Below are positions 37,516 to 46,710 of a stretch of DNA of 64,000 bases, piece after piece. The notes under the pieces were generated by a model, which was not told where the DNA came from, searched no databases, and saw only the letters and a program-made list of their open reading frames with translations. Both the position numbers and the translations under genes were made by a program. Source of the stretch: a virus; the IMG/VR virus record IMGVR_UViG_3300037189_004920, positions 1 through 64,000 of that record. One strand, written 5' to 3'. How positions within the stretch are numbered: the stretch's first letter is position 1; each line of letters opens with the position of its first letter.

Positions 37516-38041
37516 GGTTATATTCACTTTCCATGAGCCAGTTGATGCCTATGCTCATGCGCCAATCCCCTAGGTCAGGAGCCAAGGCTTCATGTTCAAT
37601 ACCACTGTTAAACACCACCAGTCTATGTGGTTGGAACGGGACTTGTTGTTCGTCTAGGGGTTCATAAAATTTCAAATCGCCCGAGTGGCCCAGTAAGAAG
37701 TAGACCCCAGTCCAGTATCTAGGATCATGGTCAAAGTCTGTGTGTACCCCTGGAGCCATACCCCCTGTCTGACCATTGACTATGACACGTTCAAAGCCCA
37801 AGAACTTGGCCTGGGGGTCCAGTTGCTGAATCAAGTCCGTGCGTATGTAATCGCATAGGGCTGTGACAAAGTATGGAGGCTCTTGATTGACCCCAGTCCT
37901 TCTATTAAACAAACATCGGCCAAAGAATGCGGGGTTATGGTTGTGCGTGTGATGATTGTACTCCATGGGGAACCTATAGAACTGTTCCTCGCCCACTTGC
38001 TCTAGCCACTGGGGCAGTGGGTGGTCAATGGTTTTTATCAT
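37508..38041 (-). CDS. 2OG-Fe(II) oxygenase-like protein, leftward
   Basis: From ATG 38041, 177 residues. The double-stranded beta-helix signature of prolyl-4-hydroxylase-type 2-oxoglutarate/iron oxygenases is visible: HTDFDHDPRYWTGVYFLL (H-x-D iron ligands), then GDLKFYEP, PHRLVVFNSGIEHEALAP (distal His), and a final Trp-rich strand. The substrate is unknown. It is divergent from another oxygenase (38103-38690) and convergent with the membrane protein. Confidence 0.82.
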   Translation of the reverse strand: MIKTIDHPLPQWLEQVGEEQFYRFPMEYNHHTHNHNPAFFGRCLFNRRTGVNQEPPYFVTALCDYIRTDLIQQLDPQAKFLGFERVIVNGQTGGMAPGVHTDFDHDPRYWTGVYFLLGHSGDLKFYEPLDEQQVPFQPHRLVVFNSGIEHEALAPDLGDWRMSIGINWLMESEYNPT

Positions 38042-38102
38042 AAGTGTTGATCTCGGACAAATAAAATTATAACTATACTTAATTATCACAAAGAAATTGA
38101 CA

Positions 38103-38690
38103 ATGCTTACACTCTGGTTCCCCACAGCAATACTTGATGCAGAATACCCACAGCATGAAAAGCTCAAACAGCATCTTGAACCACTCGTGCTAGCCCGTGT
38201 GGGTAAGAATCCCACAACACAAGATTGGATAGGCAACGTGCCCAACAGTTTTAATCTTTGGAACCCCTTGAACACTGATGACGGCCCAGTGCAGGAGTTT
38301 GCCCATTGGGTTGAAGAACAAACTAACGAGCTGGCATTTAAAATGGGCAGTATGAATCAGTTTATGATTGGGGAGGCTTGGGCCAATGTGTATGGTCCAG
38401 GAGATTTTCAAGAAAGTCACTATCACCCAGGGTGGCATTTTAGTGCTGTTTACTTTTTAACAGCGCCTGAAGGTAGTGGCAGTCTAAAGTTTGAAAGTCC
38501 CCTACTACCAGACATGTTGCCCTTGGACACTATGACACACAATGAACTCAGTAATCAATCAGCTTCATACACACCCCTTGAAGGTAGTCTAGTGGTATTT
38601 AGAAGTAGCCTGCGTCATGGAGTATACCCCAACCAATCCCAGTTGCCTAGAATATCGCTAGCCATGAATTTATGCAAGGTTAGACGCTAA
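38103..38690 (+). CDS. 2OG-Fe(II) oxygenase (PF13759-like)
   Basis: A 195-residue protein from ATG 38103. The family block is EAWANVYGPGDFQESHYHPG (candidate ligand H121/H123 region) followed by HFSAVYFLTAPEGSGSLKFE, SLVVFRSSLRHGVYPNQS (distal His) and RISLAMNL (2OG-binding Arg). This matches the putative 2OG-Fe(II) oxygenase family common in T4-like aquatic phages. The target is unknown. It is the first gene of a late block with fibres. Confidence 0.87.
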   Translation: MLTLWFPTAILDAEYPQHEKLKQHLEPLVLARVGKNPTTQDWIGNVPNSFNLWNPLNTDDGPVQEFAHWVEEQTNELAFKMGSMNQFMIGEAWANVYGPGDFQESHYHPGWHFSAVYFLTAPEGSGSLKFESPLLPDMLPLDTMTHNELSNQSASYTPLEGSLVVFRSSLRHGVYPNQSQLPRISLAMNLCKVRR

Positions 38691-38694
38691 ATAT
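38687..38694 (+). promoter_or_regulatory. Late-type box CTAAATAT
   Basis: It overlaps the stop of the oxygenase gene and lies 16 bp before the ATG at 38711. Confidence 0.55.
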
Positions 38695-38710
38695 TGAAAA
38701 GGAGATCACG

Positions 38711-38905
38711 ATGACCGAATATAGAATTATTGCTAAAGATGTCAAGAACGGCACCAGGATCGTTAGACAAAGTCTAATCAATGCAGGCATGTATGACAAA
38801 CATATTGCACAAGATGAAGCCAATGCTTTTGCCGAACAGCAGAGCAAAAAGACCAGAAGAGAGTGGGTAGGGGTCATCGAAGAAGTGCGTAAACGTTCTT
38901 GGTAA
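38711..38905 (+). CDS. Small hypothetical late protein
   Basis: A 64-residue basic, helical protein (MTEYRIIAKDVKNGTRIVRQ, KKTRREWVGVIEEVRKRSW). Good AAGGAG ribosome-binding site. Not recognised. It is followed by a terminator. Confidence 0.68.
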   Translation: MTEYRIIAKDVKNGTRIVRQSLINAGMYDKHIAQDEANAFAEQQSKKTRREWVGVIEEVRKRSW

Positions 38906-38914
38906 TATAAAAAG

Positions 38915-38938
38915 AAAAGGCTCGTAAGGGCCTTTTTT
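38915..38938 (+). terminator. Rho-independent terminator
   Basis: AAAAGGC pairs with GCCTTTT around an 8-nt loop, followed by further T. It closes the transcript of the small gene at 38711. Confidence 0.82.
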
Positions 38939-38943
38939 ATTGG

Positions 38944-38951
38944 GTAAATAT
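38944..38951 (+). promoter_or_regulatory. Late-type box GTAAATAT
   Basis: It lies just after the terminator and 3 bp before the GTG at 38955, so initiation would be almost leaderless. Confidence 0.5.
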
Positions 38952-38954
38952 GGG

Positions 38955-39110
38955 GTGAACATATATTACCTAAAACAACGTCAAGCACAATGCCAAGTGT
39001 GCCCTGAGAATAAAATGGGACGTTGCCAACAATGCAAATGCATCATATCTGCCTTGATCATGTGGCCTTTCAGCAAGTGTCCCTTGGGCCGTTGGCACGG
39101 AGTCAAATAA
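38955..39110 (+). CDS. Small Cys-rich protein (aquatic phage family)
   Basis: A 51-residue protein with a GTG start. Cysteines in CQVCPE and CQQCKC, then WPFSKCPLGRW, match a small Cys-cluster family I recall in cyanophages and related T4-like phages, which ends CPLGKW. It probably binds zinc or iron; the role is unknown. It lies between a terminator and the giant fibre gene. Confidence 0.75.
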   Translation: MNIYYLKQRQAQCQVCPENKMGRCQQCKCIISALIMWPFSKCPLGRWHGVK

Positions 39111-39116
39111 TATTTG

Positions 39117-39124
39117 GTAAATAT
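39117..39124 (+). promoter_or_regulatory. Late-type box GTAAATAT
   Basis: It lies 42 bp before the ATG of the giant fibre gene at 39167. Confidence 0.6.
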
Positions 39125-39166
39125 ACAATAATGAATGGCCAACTTGCTGGTTAGAGGAAACGATAA

Positions 39167-42100
39167 ATGTCTAAAAGTGTAAAAATTCGTAGGGGTAGTA
39201 GTCTAGATCATCAACAGTTCACAGGCGCCGAGGGCGAAATAACGGTTGATATCACTTTAGATACTCTCAGAGTACATGATGGGGTCACTGTAGGTGGATA
39301 CCCATTGCTCAACACCATTAAAAACTCTCAAGTAACTGCTGAAGAGTTCATAGCAAATAAAATATTATACAAAAACAGTTATGCCAGTCTATCGGCATTC
39401 CCCAATGCAGTTACCTATCCAGGTATGTTGGCCTACGCACAACTGGAAGACAAAGCATATATTAGTAATGGAACCACATGGACATCTTTTACTCAGCCAT
39501 CAGACCTTACCAATTTCGTAGTAGGCAGTATCAACACTGCCAACACTGTATTAGACTTTGGAGTTACAGCTCCTAAAGTTGGTACTAATCTAAGCTTCAA
39601 AACTCTTAGAGCTGGAACTAACATCAGCATGTCAGCTGATGCATCTAGTATTACCATAGTTGGTGCTAGTTATACTGGAGAGAACGTACAAGATAGTAGT
39701 GGTGGACAAACAGTCTATAAAACTACAAGTGGTACCAGTTTACAATTTAAAACACTACGTCCAGGCACTGGTATTACCATGTCAACTAGTGTTAGCGGTA
39801 ATGAAATAAATTTAGACACCCCACTCAAACAAGCATACAACACAGTGACAGTTGACACTACTGATATTCCAACCAATACAGTAAACAACACCATAACATT
39901 TACTTCAGGCTCAGGCATCACCCTAACACCAAACACTGTGAGTAAGAGTGTGAACGTGGCTGTGAATCTATCAGCCACCAATAACTCTAGTCAAACAGGC
40001 AGTAATGTATTAGGCAGTTACAGTGCAGGTACATTTGTTTTCAATAAAATTACTGGCGGAACTGGTATTACATTGACCACAGGACCAAATGGTGAAGTTA
40101 ATATTGATAACGACTATGCAGGTACAATTACTGGTGCAATACCAATGTTGCCACCGACACCAACATCTTTGGCAGTGTTCAATGATGTAACTGGCGCAGG
40201 AGTACTGCGTTTCTTTAACATAGCGGCTGGTGATGGAATATCGTTGAGCAATGATGGTAACTCAGTGGTCATAACCAGTACTGGCGCAGGCGGTGGCGGA
40301 GCAGGTGTTGGTATCATTAACTCTGGTACACTAAATGCTTTGGCATTTTATCCAGGCCCTGGCACAGTAATAAGTCCTACAGCTAGCCCTGTCAAATATG
40401 ATTCTGTTGATCAATTATTGATCACTGATATTGATGGAACTGTAAGTGACATAAGCAACCATACAACTGATGCACTATCAGAAGGAACAACCAATGTCTA
40501 TTGGACTCAAACTAGATTCAATACAGCATTTGGTTTAAAGAATTCAGGAGACCTTGTAGAAGGCGGTTTGAATTTGTATTTTACCAATGAGCGAGCACAG
40601 GATGCTGTATCATTAATGTTACTTAATGGTAATCCAACGCCATCCAGCATAACAGCAACAACTACGGCATCAAGTACCAGCCTTGCCACAGTGACTGTTG
40701 GAAGCACTAGTGGTATTACAGCGGGAATGACCGTAACAGGTGCAGGCTTTGGTGCAGGAGTTACCGTTCAATCTGTAGTTAATGCTACAACATTTTTAGT
40801 AAGCCCAGCCATATTTGCGCCAACTGGTACCAGCATTACTTTAACTGGTGTGTCGTCACTAGTTATAAACACTACTGCAAATACAACCAGCAGTGCAACA
40901 TTTGTTGTTGATAGCACAGCAGGTATTACTACTGGATTGTCAGTTATTGGTACAGGTATACTTGGTTCAGTAACAGTGTCTTCAGTGACTAACTCTACAT
41001 CCTTTATTGTAAGCCCAGGGTATAACGTCACAGTGGGCAGTGGTGTTGCACTAACAGTTAGAGCACTAGCCGCAACAGGCATAACAAGTGCATATAGTGA
41101 CCCATCAAATACCTATACATACAATTTAGATTATGCAGTAGTTGGTCAACAGATTAGAAACAGTTTGAGTGTTATTGCTGGACAAGGTCTAAGCTATGAT
41201 CCCGTAAGTGGACGCTTTGGACTGAGTGGAGCAGTAACCAGTGTAAACGGACTATCAGGAGCGGTGCAGTTGACTGTTGGCGACATAACAGGTGCGGCAC
41301 CACTTGCAAGTCCAACATTTACAGGAACTGCTAGAGTATCAACTCCTACAGCAGGAAGTCCTACACTACAAATTGCCAACAAAGACTATGTGGATCAAGC
41401 TAGACTTGCAGTAACAGGTAACCCACTAAGTGGATTGGCCACAATACAAGCTCTTGGTAACGCCATTAATGGTGACACATTGTTCTTCCAAACTGTTAAC
41501 ACTAGTCTTGCAGGCAAGTTAAACACAGCAGGCGGAACACTAAATGGTGTATTGAATTTAAACTACACAATCAATTCTGGTTCAGACCCACTAACTGCTG
41601 TTAACAAACAATATGTTGATGGCGTTGCTCTTGTACAAACAGTTAATAGCAAACAGGGTAACGTGGTATTGGTCACTGATGATATTGCTGAAAGAGTAAG
41701 TCCAACAGCTACTAGATTATATTTTACTCAAGCTCGTGCAAGAGGTGCAATAAGTTTAACAAGTGCAGATTCAGATATCTTAAGTTACAACATAGGAACT
41801 GGTGCATTTACATTTAACATGCCAGACACTGATAAGATTGTTGAAGGAACTAATCAGTATTGGACCACAACACGCAGTCGTGGAGCAATGGGCATCAACG
41901 TAACTGGAAATACTTCTTTTGCCAGTTATAATGCAGGCACTGGAATTTACACATTTAATGCAACCACTGACAATTTGTCACAAGGTACAACTAACAAGTT
42001 CTACGATGATGCTCTAGTAAGACAAGCAATTACTTTGAGTACAAGTAATAGTCAAGTGGGCCTATTAACATATAATACCAGTACTGGTCAATTTACTGTT

Positions 42101-43381
42101 GCGGCTCAGACATCAAACATATCAGAAGGTGCCGCTGGTCCTTACTACTTTACAGGCACAAGAGTTAACTCTGCACTTGCGGTAAGCGTTACACAGTTAA
42201 ACAACGTGGCGGCATCACAAGTTTTAACATCAGCGTTTAACCCTGCTACATCCGTAACAACATTTACATTTAATGCTAACACAAACAGTATTACAGAAGG
42301 CACAAACAACTTGTACTTCACAGATACTAGATCTAGAACAGCTATCACTTTAAGTAGTGATGATACAACTGTACTAGCATATAACACAGCTACTGGCGCA
42401 TTTACCTTTAACAAGCCTAGCACAACAAAGATTGCTGAAGGTACAAACCTTTACTATACTGATGCTCGTGTAAGATTGGCGCTTGGTGTTAATGTAACTC
42501 AAACCACCGGGGTATCAATAGCTAATGCTCTTACTTACAGCACATCAACTGGTGTGTTTACATTTAATGCTAACTTAGATAACTTTGCTGACGGTGCAAC
42601 AAACAGATTTGCTAGCGTTGGTAGAGTTGCTGGAATTATAAGTTTAAACACAACTACTGCTGACGGCGCTGTTCCAGGAGCACTGCTTGCCTACAACAAT
42701 TTAACAGGTGCATTTACATTTAACAATAGTACTGATAGCTTGCGTGAAGGTTCAGTTAACAAGTGGGCCAGTGCCGCAACTGTTCGAGGACATGTAACTG
42801 CATCAGCAACAACACCAACAGTAAACAATAGTCAGTTTGCTTTACGCTTTGGTGGAAGTGCTGGTATAGGTGGCACAAATGCTGTAAGTGCTGGTGATAT
42901 TAATCTTGCTTTCTATACTAGTCCAAGTATTGTTTGGACTCCGCAAGCTGATGGTAATACAACATTCCACTTGCGTACAGCACAAGAAATAACAACTACA
43001 TCTACACCTTTGTTCAAATACATTACCAAGGCAACTAATCCAGCAGCCGCTGCCTCTGGAACTAGAATTGCAATTGGTGGTCTTGGAGATGTAACGTTTA
43101 ACTGTTCAGTGGCTAGCTATCATGAAGTTAACAGAAATGCAAGTATTTCGTCACTGTCATTTACTAACGTTCCAGCAAGTGGACAATATTTTGAAGTGAC
43201 TGTTGTATTCTATTGCAATTCAACTGGTTTAAATTTTACAAATAGCAATACCGCAGTTAAGTTTGCTGGTGGCGCACCTCCTACTATGTCTAATAGTATA
43301 GGATATAGAGACATATTTAAATTTTATACTATTGACGGCGCAAACTTCTATGAGCTAAGTCGTAGTATTGCTGTGAGATAA
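39167..43381 (+). CDS. Giant tail-fibre-type protein with internal repeats
   Basis: A 1,404-residue protein. The N-terminus SVKIRRGSSLDHQQFTGAEG then EITVDITLDTLRVHDG is the attachment module seen in many phage fibres. The central 600 residues hold repeated units around EGTNxLYFTDxRSRxAIxLS and YNTATGAFTFN, about 50-60 residues apart, as in fibre shafts. An Ig-like Thr/Val-rich insertion (residues about 500-640) has two similar halves. The C-terminus (about 1280-1404) is a distinct beta-rich domain, perhaps the receptor-binding tip. The final strand ends ELSRSIAVR. No chaperone gene is visible beside it. Confidence 0.88.
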   Translation: MSKSVKIRRGSSLDHQQFTGAEGEITVDITLDTLRVHDGVTVGGYPLLNTIKNSQVTAEEFIANKILYKNSYASLSAFPNAVTYPGMLAYAQLEDKAYISNGTTWTSFTQPSDLTNFVVGSINTANTVLDFGVTAPKVGTNLSFKTLRAGTNISMSADASSITIVGASYTGENVQDSSGGQTVYKTTSGTSLQFKTLRPGTGITMSTSVSGNEINLDTPLKQAYNTVTVDTTDIPTNTVNNTITFTSGSGITLTPNTVSKSVNVAVNLSATNNSSQTGSNVLGSYSAGTFVFNKITGGTGITLTTGPNGEVNIDNDYAGTITGAIPMLPPTPTSLAVFNDVTGAGVLRFFNIAAGDGISLSNDGNSVVITSTGAGGGGAGVGIINSGTLNALAFYPGPGTVISPTASPVKYDSVDQLLITDIDGTVSDISNHTTDALSEGTTNVYWTQTRFNTAFGLKNSGDLVEGGLNLYFTNERAQDAVSLMLLNGNPTPSSITATTTASSTSLATVTVGSTSGITAGMTVTGAGFGAGVTVQSVVNATTFLVSPAIFAPTGTSITLTGVSSLVINTTANTTSSATFVVDSTAGITTGLSVIGTGILGSVTVSSVTNSTSFIVSPGYNVTVGSGVALTVRALAATGITSAYSDPSNTYTYNLDYAVVGQQIRNSLSVIAGQGLSYDPVSGRFGLSGAVTSVNGLSGAVQLTVGDITGAAPLASPTFTGTARVSTPTAGSPTLQIANKDYVDQARLAVTGNPLSGLATIQALGNAINGDTLFFQTVNTSLAGKLNTAGGTLNGVLNLNYTINSGSDPLTAVNKQYVDGVALVQTVNSKQGNVVLVTDDIAERVSPTATRLYFTQARARGAISLTSADSDILSYNIGTGAFTFNMPDTDKIVEGTNQYWTTTRSRGAMGINVTGNTSFASYNAGTGIYTFNATTDNLSQGTTNKFYDDALVRQAITLSTSNSQVGLLTYNTSTGQFTVAAQTSNISEGAAGPYYFTGTRVNSALAVSVTQLNNVAASQVLTSAFNPATSVTTFTFNANTNSITEGTNNLYFTDTRSRTAITLSSDDTTVLAYNTATGAFTFNKPSTTKIAEGTNLYYTDARVRLALGVNVTQTTGVSIANALTYSTSTGVFTFNANLDNFADGATNRFASVGRVAGIISLNTTTADGAVPGALLAYNNLTGAFTFNNSTDSLREGSVNKWASAATVRGHVTASATTPTVNNSQFALRFGGSAGIGGTNAVSAGDINLAFYTSPSIVWTPQADGNTTFHLRTAQEITTTSTPLFKYITKATNPAAAASGTRIAIGGLGDVTFNCSVASYHEVNRNASISSLSFTNVPASGQYFEVTVVFYCNSTGLNFTNSNTAVKFAGGAPPTMSNSIGYRDIFKFYTIDGANFYELSRSIAVR

Positions 43382-43389
43382 TTAATATT

Positions 43390-43623
43390 ATGAGACTAAA
43401 CGAATTTACCGATCAAGAGTTAGAAGAACGTTGGGTAGCGGCCCACACTTGTAAGAGCCCAAAACATTTGGGTAATAGCGATCAAAGCCAATGTGTGGCT
43501 CGTGGGTTACGTCCAAGACATGATCACAAAGTATTAAAAGGCAAACAAGTGTATGGTCGCAAGATCAAACATACCAAATACGGTGGCCCACTTGGCGGCG
43601 ACCCAAACGGCAAGGGCAAGTAA
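43390..43623 (+). CDS. Small basic protein after the giant fibre
   Basis: A 77-residue, Lys/Arg/His/Gly-rich protein (EERWVAAHTCKSPKHLGNSD, GLRPRHDHKVLKGKQVYG, ending GGDPNGKGK). Not recognised; it could bind nucleic acid or be a structural peptide. It is 8 bp after the fibre stop. Confidence 0.65.
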   Translation: MRLNEFTDQELEERWVAAHTCKSPKHLGNSDQSQCVARGLRPRHDHKVLKGKQVYGRKIKHTKYGGPLGGDPNGKGK

Positions 43624-43654
43624 TCAATTTTTATTGACTGATTGATTACATTTC

Positions 43655-43662
43655 TTAAATAG
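43655..43662 (+). promoter_or_regulatory. Late-type box TTAAATAG
   Basis: Four bp before the ATG at 43667; the leader would be very short. Confidence 0.4.
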
Positions 43663-43666
43663 TTTC

Positions 43667-43912
43667 ATGCTATATAAAGAACTTGCTAACAAACATATCA
43701 AACTACCAAGTAAAGGACAAGTGGAAATTGACGCTGGAGATGGCGTTATTCTTGTCCCTTTGAACGACGGTAAAATATTCCTAAATTGGCTCAATGACAA
43801 AGGGCAGATTATAGCTACACATACTTTAAGATTCAGTACTCAAATTGAACGCCGTGTTCGAATTATTAATTCTGAATCTAAAGAAATAACGCTATTGCAA
43901 ATTACTCTATGA
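43667..43912 (+). CDS. Small hypothetical late protein
   Basis: An 81-residue beta-rich protein (LPSKGQVEIDAGDGVILVPL, KIFLNWLNDKGQIIATHTLR). Not recognised. The ATGA overlap couples it to the following oxygenase gene. Confidence 0.66.
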   Translation: MLYKELANKHIKLPSKGQVEIDAGDGVILVPLNDGKIFLNWLNDKGQIIATHTLRFSTQIERRVRIINSESKEITLLQITL

Positions 43913-44424
43913 TAGAGTCTATATATCTAACGCAAGTAAAAGATTTAAATTTACTTGAAGACCTGTGTCAAGAATTACTATCAATACTTGATCAAGACTT
44001 ATCTAGAACTCCTGTTGATCATCCTATTACATTTAACAATAGTGATATTTTTATAATGGATAGTACAATTATAAAAAAGTTTATCAAAGAAGTTGTTGAG
44101 CCTGAATTTGAAAAATATGTAGATGTGCATTACAATAAAAAACTTAGTGAACTTAAACACTATTATAAGTCTTGGGTAGCAATGTATACCAATGGTAGAC
44201 ATCAGCCTATTCATAATCATCCTAGCAGTACCATAAGTTCAGTGATATACCTATTGTCTAATAATGAAGGTGGTGAGATAGAATTTATAGAAGATACCGC
44301 AACATTATTACATGCCCCTGTTACAGGAGACTTTGTAATATTCCCTAGTAGACTTCATCATGAAGTAAAAAAGTACAACGGCAGACTGCGTTTGGCATTG
44401 CCTGTTGATTTATATATTATATGA
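43909..44424 (+). CDS. 2OG-Fe(II) oxygenase-like protein
   Basis: A 171-residue protein. WVAMYTNGRHQPIHNHPSST contains the proximal His motif; ISSVIYLLSNNEGGEIEF, TGDFVIFPSRLHHEVKKY (distal His) and the final RLRLALPVDLYI strand complete the fold of the PF13759-type oxygenase. Substrate unknown. It is coupled upstream and downstream by ATGA overlaps to two other genes. Confidence 0.85.
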   Translation: MIESIYLTQVKDLNLLEDLCQELLSILDQDLSRTPVDHPITFNNSDIFIMDSTIIKKFIKEVVEPEFEKYVDVHYNKKLSELKHYYKSWVAMYTNGRHQPIHNHPSSTISSVIYLLSNNEGGEIEFIEDTATLLHAPVTGDFVIFPSRLHHEVKKYNGRLRLALPVDLYII

Positions 44425-45050
44425 TTAACCTAGAAAACTATTTTGAAAAGGGATTTGATATTACACAGTTAACTCCTGACTTTGTGACCAAGTTGTGGCA
44501 AATAGTTTATACGACAGAATGGATAAACGATGAGTCAGGGTATAAGGCCAAACCAGACTGGTATCAAACTAAAGATATTTCTAATGTTAATAACAGTCGC
44601 ATTTACCAAGGCAAAATAGAACGAGAGTACGGTAAAGAATTATTAAACAACAGTCCAACAGCTATAACAGACATTGCTCAAGATGTCATAAATTCCAATT
44701 TTTTTAGTCCGTTGAGAGTTTTTAAAACCAATACTGAACTAAAATACGTTCATCTTTGGAATGGTGCAGAGGACATATCTTGGCACAGTGATGCAATTGA
44801 TGGTTCAGATATGTTAATACTCGTATATCTAACTGAAGAAATAAAATGGGATAATAACTGGGGTGGCTGTATTGAAATTGCCAAAGATATTAATAATGAA
44901 AAACGTTATCAAACAATGGTACAACCATTAAGTGGTAATATGGTTGTGATAAACAATGCCAATCCACTAGTCAAACATCGAGTTCACGCACTCACTAATC
45001 AAACAGTTAACCGATACACATTCAACATGTGTTTCAATTGGTTAAGTTGA
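44421..45050 (+). CDS. 2OG-Fe(II) oxygenase-like protein
   Basis: A 209-residue protein. HLWNGAEDISWHSDAIDGSD supplies the H-x-D pair, then MLILVYLTEEIKWDNNWGGC, and PLSGNMVVINNANPLVKHRV supplies the distal His. It ends RYTFNMCFNWL. It is similar to the 2OG-Fe(II) family with a WHxD motif and differs clearly from the neighbouring oxygenase, so the pair are not recent duplicates. It overlaps the upstream gene (ATGA). Confidence 0.84.
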   Translation: MINLENYFEKGFDITQLTPDFVTKLWQIVYTTEWINDESGYKAKPDWYQTKDISNVNNSRIYQGKIEREYGKELLNNSPTAITDIAQDVINSNFFSPLRVFKTNTELKYVHLWNGAEDISWHSDAIDGSDMLILVYLTEEIKWDNNWGGCIEIAKDINNEKRYQTMVQPLSGNMVVINNANPLVKHRVHALTNQTVNRYTFNMCFNWLS

Positions 45051-45072
45051 TCATAATTTGATAAAACCAGTC

Positions 45073-45101
45073 TTGACAACTGTTCAAAAATCCACTATAA
45101 T
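45073..45101 (+). promoter_or_regulatory. Perfect sigma70 promoter for DNA ligase
   Basis: TTGACA (45073-45078), 17 bp, TATAAT (45096-45101), all consensus. It sets the ligase apart from surrounding late genes: it should be expressed by unmodified host RNA polymerase. Confidence 0.9.
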
Positions 45102-45133
45102 AATACACATAGACACTATTTAGGAAAAATCAA

Positions 45134-46450
45134 ATGCACAAAATTATTGCGGCTCTAGAAGCAGACAACAGTCGTCTTGCCAAAGAAGCAATTATCTCTG
45201 CGGAGATGGAAAAGGATAATAAAGAATTTTTTGAAGGAGCACTACTTTGTCTAAGTCCCTTCATTACGTTTGGTGTTAAGAAAGTTCCCACACATGGCGG
45301 CCCAGATGGTCAAGGATTGCCTTGGTCAGTCTTTAAAGACTTGGCAGACAAACTAGCCAAACGTGAACTTACAGGGCATGACGCTCGTGACGCAATTGAA
45401 CTGTGTTTGAAAACTGCCAAACAAGACGAATGGAATGGCTGGTACAAACGCATTCTTACCAAAGACTTTAAAGCAGGCTTTGGCGAAAGCACAATCAATA
45501 ACTGTGCAAAGAAACTAAAAAACAAAGAGTTTGGCATTCCATTGTTTGAATGTCAGCTGGCACACGACAGCGCCAAACACGAAAAGAAAGTAACAGGCAA
45601 GAAGCTTATTGAAGTTAAGCTGGATGGTGTGCGTGTTATTACCATTGTTCATCCCAACGGCATTGTCAATATGTACAGCCGTAACGGCAAAGAGCTAGTT
45701 AACTTCCCTCACATTGCAGAACAGTTCGCCAAGTATGCTGGCAACTTAAAAGAAGCCACTGTGTTTGATGGTGAAGTAATGTCTAGTTCATTCCAAGACC
45801 TTATGAAGCAGGTGCATCGTAAGAGCAACGTGCAGGCTAACGATGCTGTACTGCATTTGTTTGACTACTTGCCACTTAAAAACTTTCAAAAGGGCGGATG
45901 GGATATGCCACAAACATATCGCATTGCACAATTGAACAAATGGAAAGAGTCTACTGGAGAGTTTGCTCCTAACATCCAGTGTTTGGATTACGAAGAAGTA
46001 GACTTGGACACGATGGTTGGTCAAGTGCGTTATAAAGAAATTAACGCACAAGCCATTGCTGGTGGCTATGAAGGCATCATGCTCAAAGATCCAGAAGCTG
46101 GTTATGAGTGCAAACGTAGTGTTGCATGGCTTAAACTTAAACCATTTATTGAAGTTAGTCTCACCGTTGTTGGTGTTGAAGAAGGTACTGCTGGCACCAA
46201 GAATGAAAACAATTTGGGTGCATTAATTTGTGAAGGTGAAGATGATGGAAAATTTATCCGTGTTAATGTGGGTGGCGGGTACAGTGATGATCTGCGTCGT
46301 GAGCTATGGGACAATAAAGATACGCTTGTGGGACAGATTGTTGAAGTACGTGCAGATGCGGCAACTAAAGCACAAGATGGCGAAACTTGGAGCCTTCGAT
46401 TCCCTAGATTCCTTCGTTTCCGCGGCTTCGAAGTTGGCGAGAAAATTTGA
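45134..46450 (+). CDS. lig: ATP-dependent DNA ligase (gp30-like)
   Basis: It seals nicks during replication and repair. The 438-residue protein has the nucleophilic-lysine motif EVKLDGVRV (K162), the nucleotidyltransferase motifs VFDGEVM and GGYEGIMLKDPEAGYECKR, and the final motif WLKLKP, then an OB-fold domain ending in FPRFLRFRGF. The N-terminal domain is helical. T4 gp30 is 487 residues. A perfect consensus sigma70 promoter lies 32 bp upstream. Confidence 0.95.
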   Translation: MHKIIAALEADNSRLAKEAIISAEMEKDNKEFFEGALLCLSPFITFGVKKVPTHGGPDGQGLPWSVFKDLADKLAKRELTGHDARDAIELCLKTAKQDEWNGWYKRILTKDFKAGFGESTINNCAKKLKNKEFGIPLFECQLAHDSAKHEKKVTGKKLIEVKLDGVRVITIVHPNGIVNMYSRNGKELVNFPHIAEQFAKYAGNLKEATVFDGEVMSSSFQDLMKQVHRKSNVQANDAVLHLFDYLPLKNFQKGGWDMPQTYRIAQLNKWKESTGEFAPNIQCLDYEEVDLDTMVGQVRYKEINAQAIAGGYEGIMLKDPEAGYECKRSVAWLKLKPFIEVSLTVVGVEEGTAGTKNENNLGALICEGEDDGKFIRVNVGGGYSDDLRRELWDNKDTLVGQIVEVRADAATKAQDGETWSLRFPRFLRFRGFEVGEKI

Positions 46451-46463
46451 GAGGGCTCCAATT

Positions 46464-46709
46464 ATGATGGATAAGACAGCAATCAAGGATACTCTATATG
46501 GAGGTATCCATGAAATGATGAATAACAGTAAATACTTTTACTATAGTAGTGTAGGACACAACTATTGTCATTGGACAGATGAAGGAGTGAAGGCACTGAC
46601 GGAATACCTCAAACTCATGACTCCTATAATGTTGACCAATGAAAGAGAGATGCTCGATAAACGAGCAAAGCAACTTGTTCTTGATGGACTGAAAGGAGAT
46701 GTGAAGTAA
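46464..46709 (+). CDS. Small hypothetical protein
   Basis: From ATG 46464 (tandem ATG at 46467), 81 residues (MMDKTAIKDTLYGGIHEMMN, NYCHWTDEGVKALTEYLKLM). Helical, Met/Lys-rich. A longer upstream frame lies within the ligase gene and is an artefact. It is 1 bp before the IF-1 gene. Not recognised. Confidence 0.66.
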   Translation: MMDKTAIKDTLYGGIHEMMNNSKYFYYSSVGHNYCHWTDEGVKALTEYLKLMTPIMLTNEREMLDKRAKQLVLDGLKGDVK

Positions 46710-46710
46710 A

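Noticed and set aside
38042-38275. N-terminal extension of the leftward oxygenase
   Set aside because: It is antisense to the rightward oxygenase gene and Cys/Ser-rich without similarity to the fold.
40704-40730. ACAGCGGGAATG in the giant fibre gene as another GCTACAGCGGGA site
   Set aside because: It lacks the GCT and lies in coding sequence in an ordinary repeat; treated as chance.
39167-43381. Fibre repeats as a diversity-generating retroelement target
   Set aside because: There is no reverse transcriptase or template repeat in the window; the repeats are ordinary shaft repeats.
46230-46463. Upstream part of the frame before 46464
   Set aside because: It lies inside the DNA ligase gene in another frame.
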